Source: Flectobacillus major DSM 103 (GTDB lineage Bacteria > Bacteroidota > Bacteroidia > Cytophagales > Spirosomataceae). Taken from it: DNA of 64,000 nucleotides. The translations under genes and the position numbers were made by a program. Positions 17,397-24,837 of this stretch are shown piece by piece; the first letter of the stretch is position 1, and each line of letters begins with the position of its first letter. The stretch spans positions 2,029,001 through 2,093,000 of the forward strand of contig NZ_KE386491.1 of assembly GCF_000427405.1 (NCBI RefSeq), given 5' to 3'. The notes under the pieces are model-generated. The model saw only the letters and a program-made list of their open reading frames with translations, had not been told where the DNA came from and did no database searches.

Positions 17397-18158
17397 TTAA
17401 AACTTTGCATCAGCAGGTTTTACATTGGGTTTAATAATTCTTAACCAAGTCAAAACTTTGATTACAGGATAAGTTGGGTCAACCTCATACCACTTAGAAC
17501 CGAAGTTCATGCTATTGGGCAATTTGTGGTGGTTGTTTTGGAACAACTCGCCCAACATCAAGAAATCAAAAACCAAAGAGTTTTTTGATTTATCTTGGTT
17601 GTCATAGTTTTGATAACCATACTTGTGGCCCGACCAGTTTACGATAGCACCATGAATAGGCCCCATCAAGAAGTGTACAGGCAACAAAAAGAAAAATGCC
17701 CAGTGCATATCAAAATATACATAAGCCACAATATAGAATACTGAATAAGCTACACCCCAGCCAATTCTTGAAGCCCAGTGGTCGCCCAGTTTTTCAATAA
17801 AGTTTGAATATGGGTAATTATGGTCAAAACGCTCTTCTATTTTAGTTTTGCTATTTAACAAAGCATTGTAAATATCTTTTGTTTTCCACATCATTGTGAA
17901 AACATTGCTTGAGAAGTGCGGTGAGTGAGGGTCTTTTTCTGTGTCGCTAAATGCGTGGTGCATACGGTGCAAAATAGCATAAGCACGTGGGCTTAAATAT
18001 GATGAACCTTGTGATACATAAGTTAAAAAGTAAAAAAAGCGTTCCCAGAACTTGTTCATTAAGAACATTTTATGAGCCGAATAGCGGTGCAAGAAAAATG
18101 TTTGGCTAAATAATGACAAATACCAGTGAATAATAAATGCGGGTAATACCAATTGCAT
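17397..18158 (-). CDS. acyl-CoA/fatty acid desaturase
   Basis: A 253-residue integral membrane di-iron desaturase of the stearoyl-CoA desaturase type. The three histidine clusters are visible: HRYSAH (about residues 24-29), HRMHHAFSDTEKDPHSP (about 64-80) and NNHHKLPNS (about 213-221). Four hydrophobic segments alternate with them. It introduces a double bond (probably delta-9) into membrane fatty acids and so adjusts fluidity. It is shorter than eukaryotic forms but normal for bacterial ones. It is monocistronic, with a CAAATATA (-7 on the minus strand, 18187-18194) just upstream and a strong terminator downstream. The position of the double bond is not readable. Confidence 0.92.
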   Translation of the reverse strand: MQLVLPAFIIHWYLSLFSQTFFLHRYSAHKMFLMNKFWERFFYFLTYVSQGSSYLSPRAYAILHRMHHAFSDTEKDPHSPHFSSNVFTMMWKTKDIYNALLNSKTKIEERFDHNYPYSNFIEKLGDHWASRIGWGVAYSVFYIVAYVYFDMHWAFFFLLPVHFLMGPIHGAIVNWSGHKYGYQNYDNQDKSKNSLVFDFLMLGELFQNNHHKLPNSMNFGSKWYEVDPTYPVIKVLTWLRIIKPNVKPADAKF

Positions 18159-18314
18159 GTGTGTAAGTAGTTTAAAAATTATACAACAAATATACTCTTT
18201 GTTAGTCGAAAATGTTTTAACAATACGTTATTCTGACAAATGTCACTTTTTTAAAACATTTATATCTTTGTTTATATCATCTTTAACAGAATTAGTGTGT
18301 CAAAAAGGATATTG

Positions 18315-18998
18315 CTAAAATGAGGTGAGGGCAAATGACAACAAATTGGCACCCATCTGTAAAGCTTTCTGTCGAACACTTTCGGGGTCGTTATACACCG
18401 ATTGGTCTTCCCAACCATTGCCCAAATCGCATTCGTAACTATAGAAACAAACCAAGCGTCCTTCCCAAATAAGGCCAAATCCTTGTGGAGCTTTCCCATC
18501 GTGCTCGTGTACCTTTGGTAAGCCATTTGTAAACTTAAATCGTTGGCTATAAACAGGATGATTAAAAGGCAATTCTACAAAATTCAGTTCGGGAAATACT
18601 TTTTTCATTTCTCTTCTGATAAATTTATCTAAGCCATAGTTATCGTCGATATGCAAGAAGCCACCACTGATAAGATATTTTCTTAGATTTCTGGCCTCGC
18701 TTTCCGAAAAAACGATGTTTCCGTGTCCAGTTAAGTGTACAAATGGATAGGTAAACAATTCGGGGCTACCAGCCTCAACAATATCTTCTTCGGGGAAAAT
18801 ATTCATTCGTAAATTACTATTACAAAACTTGATAAGATTGCCCAATGAAGTCTTGTTACAATACCAATCACCGCCACCGCCATACTTCATTTTGGCGATT
18901 TTGTAAGAAGCTTGCCCAAAAACGTTTTGATTAAAACCAAGCAAAACTACCAAAATACAAACTAAGCAAACTTGTACGTGTTTCTTCAAATACATCAT
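18315..18998 (-). CDS. DUF4159 protein, exported
   Basis: A 227-residue protein with a signal peptide (about residues 1-29, ends NVFGQ) and a DUF4159 domain. Recognisable segments are MKYGGGGDWYCNKTSLGNLIKF, FPFVHLTGHGNIVFSE-like text (actual YPFVHLTGHGN), LRKYLISGGFLHIDDNYGLDKFI, FPELNFVELPFNHPVY and the late IWEGRLVCFYSYECDLGNGWED. The fold resembles class I glutamine amidotransferases (ThuA-like), but no catalytic role is known. In many Bacteroidota it lies with AAA/VWA genes; here it follows rsmE with a 4-bp overlap (ATGA), so the pair is cotranscribed. A second ATG lies directly after the first. Confidence 0.88.
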   Translation of the reverse strand: MMYLKKHVQVCLVCILVVLLGFNQNVFGQASYKIAKMKYGGGGDWYCNKTSLGNLIKFCNSNLRMNIFPEEDIVEAGSPELFTYPFVHLTGHGNIVFSESEARNLRKYLISGGFLHIDDNYGLDKFIRREMKKVFPELNFVELPFNHPVYSQRFKFTNGLPKVHEHDGKAPQGFGLIWEGRLVCFYSYECDLGNGWEDQSVYNDPESVRQKALQMGANLLSFALTSF

Positions 18999-19696
18999 TG
19001 GTTAATTAAATTTAATGTATGACAAGCTACCAATCCTGCTGTTTCGGTTCTGAGGCGGCTGTCGCCCAGACTAACAGCTCTAAATCCCTTTTGTAATGCC
19101 TGTGTGATTTCATCATTTGAGAAATCACCCTCTGGCCCAATCAACACACAAGTACTTTCACCTGCAAGTGGCACATTTTTTAGCAAATGGCGTTCGCCAT
19201 CTTCCAAATGTGCTATTAAGTTATGTGTTGCAAGCAAATCTTTCTTGAGAAACTCTTTCCAAGTAATCATTTCATTGATTTTGGGCATGAAAGCTTTCAG
19301 CGATTGTTTCATTGCTCCTACTGCAATTTTCTCAATTCTTGGCAATTTAACTTCTTTTCTTTCAGAATAACGTGTTTGGACAAAAGTTATTTCATCAATT
19401 CCAATTTCAACACACTTTTCTATCATCCATTCTATTCTATCAAGGTTTTTGGTGGGGGCTATTACCAAATGAAAATAATAGTTTCTTACACCAAAGTTTG
19501 ATTGATATTCGAGGATATTTAGCTCACATTTTTTATCATGTGCTTTCAAGATTGAACACTTAAAAAGCCCTCCTTTGCCATCTATTACATGAATCAGCTC
19601 TCCTTCCTGTAATCGTAACACCTTTACCGCATGCCTCGATTCTTCTTCATTCAATCGTTGCTGAGATTGTATTTCTGGTTGATAAAATAAATTCAT
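18995..19696 (-). CDS. rsmE: 16S rRNA (uracil(1498)-N(3))-methyltransferase RsmE
   Basis: A 233-residue SPOUT methyltransferase that modifies U1498 of 16S rRNA. The N-terminal PUA-like part (about residues 1-70) has SRHAVKVLRL and IHVIDGKGG. The knotted SAM-binding part has IGPEGDFSNDEI, SLGDSRLRTETAG and the earlier QTRYSERKEVKL segment. The frame is open 13 codons upstream, but the ATG at 19696 gives the standard MNLFYQPE start. It overlaps the DUF4159 gene by 4 bp. Length and motifs are fully normal. Confidence 0.95.
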   Translation of the reverse strand: MNLFYQPEIQSQQRLNEEESRHAVKVLRLQEGELIHVIDGKGGLFKCSILKAHDKKCELNILEYQSNFGVRNYYFHLVIAPTKNLDRIEWMIEKCVEIGIDEITFVQTRYSERKEVKLPRIEKIAVGAMKQSLKAFMPKINEMITWKEFLKKDLLATHNLIAHLEDGERHLLKNVPLAGESTCVLIGPEGDFSNDEITQALQKGFRAVSLGDSRLRTETAGLVACHTLNLINQ

Positions 19697-19718
19697 GAAA
19701 TTATTTTTCTTATATATT

Positions 19719-19756
19719 AAAAGCCTTACATACAAGGTTTGCTTGTCAAGGCTTTT
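19719..19756 (+). terminator. terminator-like hairpin facing the + strand, upstream of rsmE
   Basis: AAAAGCCTT (19719-19727) pairs with AAGGCTTTT (19748-19756), with an inner ACAAG/CTTGT stem, and T7 follows on the + strand. No + strand gene precedes it; rsmE starts 23 bp away on the other strand. Confidence 0.5.
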
Positions 19757-20284
19757 TTTGTACTATTCAAACATTTGCTATTGCTAAGTAACTGTATCTA
19801 CACACGAATCAGCTGATTATCTGTGTTTTTGGCTTAGGGTTATTCTATTTCTAAAGAGGATCTTTTATCTATAAGCCAAATACTACAGACGAAAGTTCAA
19901 ATATAGCATTTCTCCCTCGATTTTGATAATATCTCCCAAATTGCCTCTGATATTGAATAATTATTGGCCCAACCTACAAAATATAGACAAACGATTGATT
20001 TTCAAGAATTTATTCTTTTGTTTACTAAAAACCTTAGGTTATCAAGTTTTTTTACCAATTGATGACAGCCTCATAATCAGGTATTTTGTGCTACTTACGC
20101 AGGTAAACAGCATTTATTCATAAAAACTTGATATTTTCTATCTTGGATAATTGGGAGAAAAGCAAAATTTAGATACTAATTGTTATAAAAAGAAGCCTAT
20201 GAGAAGTGTAGTAATACTTAGGAGTAGCTTTCAAAAATAGTACAGAGCCTCGTAGATAAGACCCTGTACCAAGACCTTTATTGA
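19757..20284. other. intergenic stretch without a supported gene
   Basis: About 530 bp between the hairpin upstream of rsmE and the acidic-protein gene. A 66-codon open frame (19923-20123, +) lacks a recognisable family and a clear ribosome site, and I do not call it. No RNA gene or repeat was recognised. Confidence 0.5.
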
Positions 20285-20848
20285 TTAGTCGTCATGTTCT
20301 GTTTTGAAAGAATACAAAGTTGGGTCTAAGCGAATACTACCCGACAAGAAGTCGTCTACAAACTTAATAACCACTTTTTCGGTAATTTCTTCTACATTCA
20401 AGCAAACATCCAAGCCAATACCATATTCAAAATTTTCGTCAACCTCAATGTGTTCAGCTAACTTAATTTCTTCATTTTCTTCAATTTCCTCTATAAGCTC
20501 GGTAATAAATAACTCTACTTCTTCGTCCATAGCCTCGTTAGGAGTGTATGTTTCATCACGGTTTTCCATAGGCACATACAAAGGATACGACTTAATAGCT
20601 TTTCTTTCAGCGGTTTCATAAACCACACTATTATAGTGCAATCTTAAAGTATAAAGTACGGCATCATAAATCACCTCTTGATTTTTGTATTCGCCTACGA
20701 ATTGAACATGCACAAACTCTTCTACATTATCTGGTTCGTCATTTAGTTCATCTTCGAAATAGACAAATTTTTGTCCAGCCTCGATACATTCTTTTTTGAG
20801 CTGTTCAATTTCAGCGGGGTCAAAGCCTAGGTTTTTCTTTTGAGCCAT
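20285..20848 (-). CDS. conserved-looking acidic protein of unknown function
   Basis: A 187-residue soluble protein that is strongly acidic, with Asp/Glu clusters such as EELIEEIEENEEI and DEEVELFITEL and no transmembrane segment or signal peptide. The middle (about residues 45-100) alternates hydrophobic and polar residues like a small beta-rich domain (FVHVQFVGEY, VIYDAVLYTLRLHY). The N-terminus is basic (MAQKKNLGF) then helical. I do not recognise a family. Clean frame, good length and position directly downstream of a start-proximal AT-rich leader support a real gene. It lies on the same strand as glnN but after that gene's terminator on the other side, so it is probably transcribed alone. 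Confidence 0.75.
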   Translation of the reverse strand: MAQKKNLGFDPAEIEQLKKECIEAGQKFVYFEDELNDEPDNVEEFVHVQFVGEYKNQEVIYDAVLYTLRLHYNSVVYETAERKAIKSYPLYVPMENRDETYTPNEAMDEEVELFITELIEEIEENEEIKLAEHIEVDENFEYGIGLDVCLNVEEITEKVVIKFVDDFLSGSIRLDPTLYSFKTEHDD

Positions 20849-20897
20849 AATTTTAATATTATTATTTGAATCAATGTTTTGCCAAATATAAGAAAAA

Positions 20898-20923
20898 TGC
20901 CCTCCGCTTAAAAGTGGAGGGCA
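20898..20923 (-). terminator. terminator after glnN
   Basis: TGCCCTCC (20898-20905) pairs with GGAGGGCA (20916-20923), extended by weaker pairs; on the minus strand it is followed by TTTTT. It lies just past the glnN stop. Confidence 0.75.
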
Positions 20924-20929
20924 CTAAAA

Positions 20930-23134
20930 TTATCGAATCAATAACAACTCACGGTATTTTGGCAATGGCCATTCGTCATCATCAACGATTAGTTCTAGCT
21001 TATCTACGCAATATCTAATTTCTTCAAAAAAGCTTTTAATATTGGTACTATATAATTTGGCTCTTTCAAAAGTATCTTCTACATTATTGGCTTCCTTACG
21101 AGCTTCGGTCATATCGTCGCAAAGGGTTGTAATCTTAGAAGTATATTGAGAGATTTTTTTAATCATTTCGATAGTAGGAGCAAAATATTGAGGGTCGATA
21201 CCAATTTCTTTTTGTCCCCGAACATTATCTACCAACTGTGTTTGGTATTTTAATGACGTAGAAACTACGTGATTAATAGCCAAGTCGCCTACAACACGTG
21301 ATTCTATCTGTACTTTTTTGATATAGTTTTCTAATTCGATTTCAAAACGAGCGTGCATTTCGGTTTCGGTATAGATACCATATTTCGAGAAAAGCTCAAT
21401 AGCCGCAGGGTCTAGGTATTTGGCTAAGGCTTCAGGGGCAGTTTTTAGGTTTGACAACCCACGTGACGCAGCCTCTTCAACCCAATCTTCAGAATAGCCA
21501 TTGCCTTCAAACAAAATACGTTTCGTACTTTTTACATACGATTTTAGTACCTCAACGATAGCCAATTCTTTTTTAACTCCTTTTTCTAAGATAGCATCTA
21601 CTTCTTCTCTAAACTTGAAAAGTTGATTAGCCATAATAGTATTTAGGATAGTCATTGGGGCAGCCGAGTTGGCCGACGAACCTACAGCACGGAACTCAAA
21701 CTTATTGCCAGTAAAGGCAAACGGAGAAGTTCTATTGCGGTCGGTATTGTCCAATAATAAGGCAGGAATTTTATTAATACCCAAACGCAAATATACGTTA
21801 TCGCCCTTTTCTAATTTAATATCGTTGAGTTCCGACAGGTTTTCGAGGTCGTTGAGTACTCTTGTCATTTCTGTACCAATAAAAATAGATACAATGGCAG
21901 GAGGAGCTTCATTTGCCCCCAAACGGTGTTCGTTGCCCGACGTAGCGATCGAGGCTCTAAGTAGGTCGGCATGGTCATGTACAGCCTTAATTGTATTGAC
22001 AAAGAAAGTCAAAAAACGAAGATTTTCTTTAGGCTTGGTAGACGGGCTCAACAAGTTGATACCAGTGTCTGTACCTAACGACCAGTTGTTGTGCTTTCCA
22101 GAACCATTGATACCCGCAAATGGCTTTTCGTGAAACAACACTCTCAATTTGTGTTTTACAGCCACCTTATTCATCAAGTCCATCAACAAAGCATTGTGGT
22201 CACAAGCCAAGTTCACTTCTTCAAAAGTTGGAGCTACTTCAAACTGAGCAGGAGCTACTTCGTTGTGACGAGTACGTACAGGCATACCAAGCTTTAGGGC
22301 CTCCAATTCAAAGTCGACCATAAAGGCATTGATTCGAGAAGGAATCGAGCCAAAATAGTGGTCTTCTAATTGTTGTCCTTTGGCAGGTGAATGCCCGAAA
22401 ACGGTACGACCAGCCATCATCAAATCGGGACGAGCATTGTATAGAGCTTCGTCGACCAAGAAATACTCTTGTTCGGCACCGAGTGTTACTGTTACTTTAG
22501 ACACATCACGGTTGAAGTACTCGTTCATTACTTTGGTAGCAGCCTTGTCAATCAACTCAATTGATTTCAACAAAGGTGTTTTGTAGTCGAGTGCCTCACC
22601 AGTATACGATACAAATACAGAAGGAATACAAAGCGTAGCAGTACCAGCTACATTTTCCATAATAAATGCTGGCGACGACGGATCCCAAGCAGTATATCCA
22701 CGAGCTTCAAAAGTAGAACGAATCCCACCATTTGGAAAAGACGAGGCATCGGGTTCTTGCTGAACCAAAGCACTTCCTTTAAATTTTTCAATAGCCTTTC
22801 CTGTATGCGTAATATCAAAGAAGGCATCGTGTTTTTCGGCTGTTGTACCTGTTAAGGGTTGAAACCAGTGCGTATAGTGAGTTGCTCCTTTCGACAAAGC
22901 CCAAGATTTCATGGCAGCAGCTACTTCATCAGCGGCTTCACGGTCAATTTTTTTGCCGTCTTGGATGGCATTGGTTATTTTTAGGTAAGCTTCAGGGCTC
23001 AACAACGAACGCATCACTTCGTCGTTGAAAGTATTGCTTCCATAAAAATCTGTTACCTTTTCAGTAGGTACTTTCACTGGGACATTCTGACGAGTCTGTG
23101 CCAGTTCGAGTGCCTTAAATCTTGCTATCGCCAT
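20930..23134 (-). CDS. glnN: glutamine synthetase type III
   Basis: A 734-residue GSIII, the large dodecameric glutamine synthetase typical of Bacteroidota and cyanobacteria; it makes glutamine from glutamate, ammonium and ATP. Visible motifs are the N-terminal NTFNDEVM and GATHYTHWFQPLTG, the metal-site LGAEQEYFLVDE, the ATP/glutamate region NGSGKHNNWSLGTDTG, and SGNEHRLGANEAPPA and EFRAVGSSANSA nearer the end. Length is normal (about 700-730). A -7-like box (CAAAAATA, 23177-23184) precedes it. It is divergent from a second, unrelated glutamine synthetase gene at 23706. Identity is secure. Confidence 0.96.
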   Translation of the reverse strand: MAIARFKALELAQTRQNVPVKVPTEKVTDFYGSNTFNDEVMRSLLSPEAYLKITNAIQDGKKIDREAADEVAAAMKSWALSKGATHYTHWFQPLTGTTAEKHDAFFDITHTGKAIEKFKGSALVQQEPDASSFPNGGIRSTFEARGYTAWDPSSPAFIMENVAGTATLCIPSVFVSYTGEALDYKTPLLKSIELIDKAATKVMNEYFNRDVSKVTVTLGAEQEYFLVDEALYNARPDLMMAGRTVFGHSPAKGQQLEDHYFGSIPSRINAFMVDFELEALKLGMPVRTRHNEVAPAQFEVAPTFEEVNLACDHNALLMDLMNKVAVKHKLRVLFHEKPFAGINGSGKHNNWSLGTDTGINLLSPSTKPKENLRFLTFFVNTIKAVHDHADLLRASIATSGNEHRLGANEAPPAIVSIFIGTEMTRVLNDLENLSELNDIKLEKGDNVYLRLGINKIPALLLDNTDRNRTSPFAFTGNKFEFRAVGSSANSAAPMTILNTIMANQLFKFREEVDAILEKGVKKELAIVEVLKSYVKSTKRILFEGNGYSEDWVEEAASRGLSNLKTAPEALAKYLDPAAIELFSKYGIYTETEMHARFEIELENYIKKVQIESRVVGDLAINHVVSTSLKYQTQLVDNVRGQKEIGIDPQYFAPTIEMIKKISQYTSKITTLCDDMTEARKEANNVEDTFERAKLYSTNIKSFFEEIRYCVDKLELIVDDDEWPLPKYRELLLIR

Positions 23135-23705
23135 AAATTATAAAGTTACATTTGGTTGACAAAATTGTTTGCACCTCAAAAATATACAATAGATTGTTAA
23201 AAACATATATGAATTATAAGGAATATTAGAATAATGAACAATTAGAAAAATGTATTTATTCAAAAAAGAGGCATGAATACAAATCAAGTTTTATTTTTTA
23301 TTGCACTATTACATTAAAATAGCTATAATAATAGGCATTCAATTTGTTTTTTTATTGAATTTATATCAAAAGAGCTTTAAGTACAAACTATCAACTTTAT
23401 TCAAAATAAATTCTTTGAAGAAAAAATTGTAATATTCCAATAAACGCATAAAATATTTTGCAATTTTCTTTTACAGCAAAATATTATCTTGTACTTTTGA
23501 ATAACACAAAATATAATTCTTATTTACTAAAAGATAAGCATTTATACATGTAGTGGTATTTACCTATTTTGTTGAATCCATTAATTACAAGTTTTATTTT
23601 GAATCTTTTTTTAAATTTTTTTTGTATTTTTTCAATAAAGTGCTTTATATTTGTACCAAGATTTAAGAAATAATTAACCAATCAATAAAAACCAGTTAAC
23701 TTATC
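23135..23705. promoter_or_regulatory. divergent glnN/GSII control region
   Basis: 571 bp, very AT-rich, with no open frame of note. It holds a CAAAAATA box (23177-23184, minus direction) near glnN and a full promoter-like pair near the GSII gene. Long A/T tracts in the middle may be curved or protein-binding DNA. Nitrogen control is likely, but no specific operator is recognised. Confidence 0.45.
23621..23653 (+). promoter_or_regulatory. Bacteroidota-type promoter for the GSII gene
   Basis: TTTG (23621-23624) and TATATTTG (23646-23653) match the -33 TTTG and -7 TAnnTTTG elements, separated by 21 bp. They predict a leader of about 45 nt before the ATG at 23706. Confidence 0.6.
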
Positions 23706-24719
23706 ATGGCAAAAGCTAAACTTGAGTATATTTGGCTGGATGGCTACAAACCAACACAGAGCCTCCGTAGCAAAACTAAAATCGAAAACAATTTTAGTGG
23801 TAAATTAGAAGATTGCGACATGTGGTCTTTCGATGGTTCTTCAACAGAACAAGCTCCAGGTGGTTCATCTGACTGTTTATTGAAACCAGTTTTCATTTGT
23901 GTTGACCCTGCTCGAAGAGATGCTTATTTGGTAATGTGCGAAGTGTTGAATGCTGATGGTACTCCACATGAGTCTAACGGTCGTGCTACTATCGAAGATG
24001 ATGATAACGATTTCTGGTTCGGTTTTGAACAAGAATATTTCCTTTGGAATCTTGAAACAGACAAACCTCTTGGCTTCCCAGCTAACGGTTACCCTGCTCC
24101 TCAAGGCCCTTACTATTGCTCAGTTGGTGCTAAAAATGCTTATGGCAGAGATATCGTTGAAGAACACCTAGACATCTGTCTTGATGCTGGCTTGAACGTT
24201 GAAGGTATCAATGCTGAAGTTGCTGCTGGTCAGTGGGAATTCCAAATTTTCTCTAAAGGTGCAAAAGAAGCTGGTGACCAAATCTGGATTGCTCGCTATT
24301 TGTTGGAAAGACTTGGTGAAAAATATAACGTTGCTATCAACTGGCACTGTAAACCACTCGGAGCTACTGACTGGAACGGTTCTGGTATGCACGCTAACTT
24401 CTCTAACACAGCTCTTCGTACAGCTGGTAAGAAAGAAACTTACGACATCATTTGCGAAGCTTTCCGCCCCTACGTTGCTGAACACATTGCTGTATATGGT
24501 GCTGATAACCACTTGAGATTGACTGGTAAACACGAAACTCAGTCTATCGACCAATTCTCTTATGGTGTTTCTGACCGTGGTGCTTCTATCCGTATCCCAA
24601 TCGCAGCTGTTGAAAAAGGCTGGAAAGGTTGGTTGGAAGACCGTCGTCCAAACTCAGCTGCTGACCCATACAAAGTTGCTGCTCGTATTATCAAAACTGT
24701 TAAAACTGCTAAAATCTAG
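23706..24719 (+). CDS. glutamine synthetase type II (eukaryote-like, beta-grasp domain)
   Basis: A 337-residue GSII, the short decameric form shared with eukaryotes. Motifs: LEYIWLDGYKP at the start, MWSFDGSSTEQAPGGSSDC, the metal-binding FWFGFEQEYFLW, GINAEVAAGQWEFQI, NGSGMHANFS, the LRLTGKHET loop and DRGASIRIP. It performs the same reaction as the divergent glnN product. Codons are strongly biased to a small T-ending set (GCT, GGT, ACT, CTT), unlike neighbouring genes, which points to very high expression; this bias also keeps two antisense or shifted frames open by accident. It has its own promoter and terminator. Type assignment is firm. Confidence 0.95.
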   Translation: MAKAKLEYIWLDGYKPTQSLRSKTKIENNFSGKLEDCDMWSFDGSSTEQAPGGSSDCLLKPVFICVDPARRDAYLVMCEVLNADGTPHESNGRATIEDDDNDFWFGFEQEYFLWNLETDKPLGFPANGYPAPQGPYYCSVGAKNAYGRDIVEEHLDICLDAGLNVEGINAEVAAGQWEFQIFSKGAKEAGDQIWIARYLLERLGEKYNVAINWHCKPLGATDWNGSGMHANFSNTALRTAGKKETYDIICEAFRPYVAEHIAVYGADNHLRLTGKHETQSIDQFSYGVSDRGASIRIPIAAVEKGWKGWLEDRRPNSAADPYKVAARIIKTVKTAKI

Positions 24720-24740
24720 TCTTAACAGTTCGCAATATTC

Positions 24741-24770
24741 AAAAGCCTGTTCCTTCCAGAACAGGCTTTT
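24741..24770 (+). terminator. terminator after the GSII gene
   Basis: Perfect 12-bp arms, AAAAGCCTGTTC (24741-24752) and its complement (24759-24770), loop of 6, with T-rich 3' side. Confidence 0.88.
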
Positions 24771-24811
24771 GTTATTTACAGCCTCTATACTTTTTTTCGT
24801 TATTAAATAAG

Positions 24812-24819
24812 TACCTTTG
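24812..24819 (+). promoter_or_regulatory. -7 promoter box for the LTA-synthase-like gene
   Basis: TACCTTTG is a perfect TAnnTTTG. It covers the TTG at 24817 that would otherwise be the longest start, so translation must begin downstream, at GTG 24838. Confidence 0.6.
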
Positions 24820-24837
24820 CAGAAAAATAGAGAAACC

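Noticed and set aside
19923-20123. 66-codon + strand frame
   Set aside because: No family, low-complexity hydrophobic text, no clear ribosome site; AT-rich intergenic DNA easily gives such frames.
24168-24554. 128-codon minus-strand frame inside the GSII gene
   Set aside because: It is produced by the strong codon bias of GSII (T-ending codons leave the other strand free of stops).
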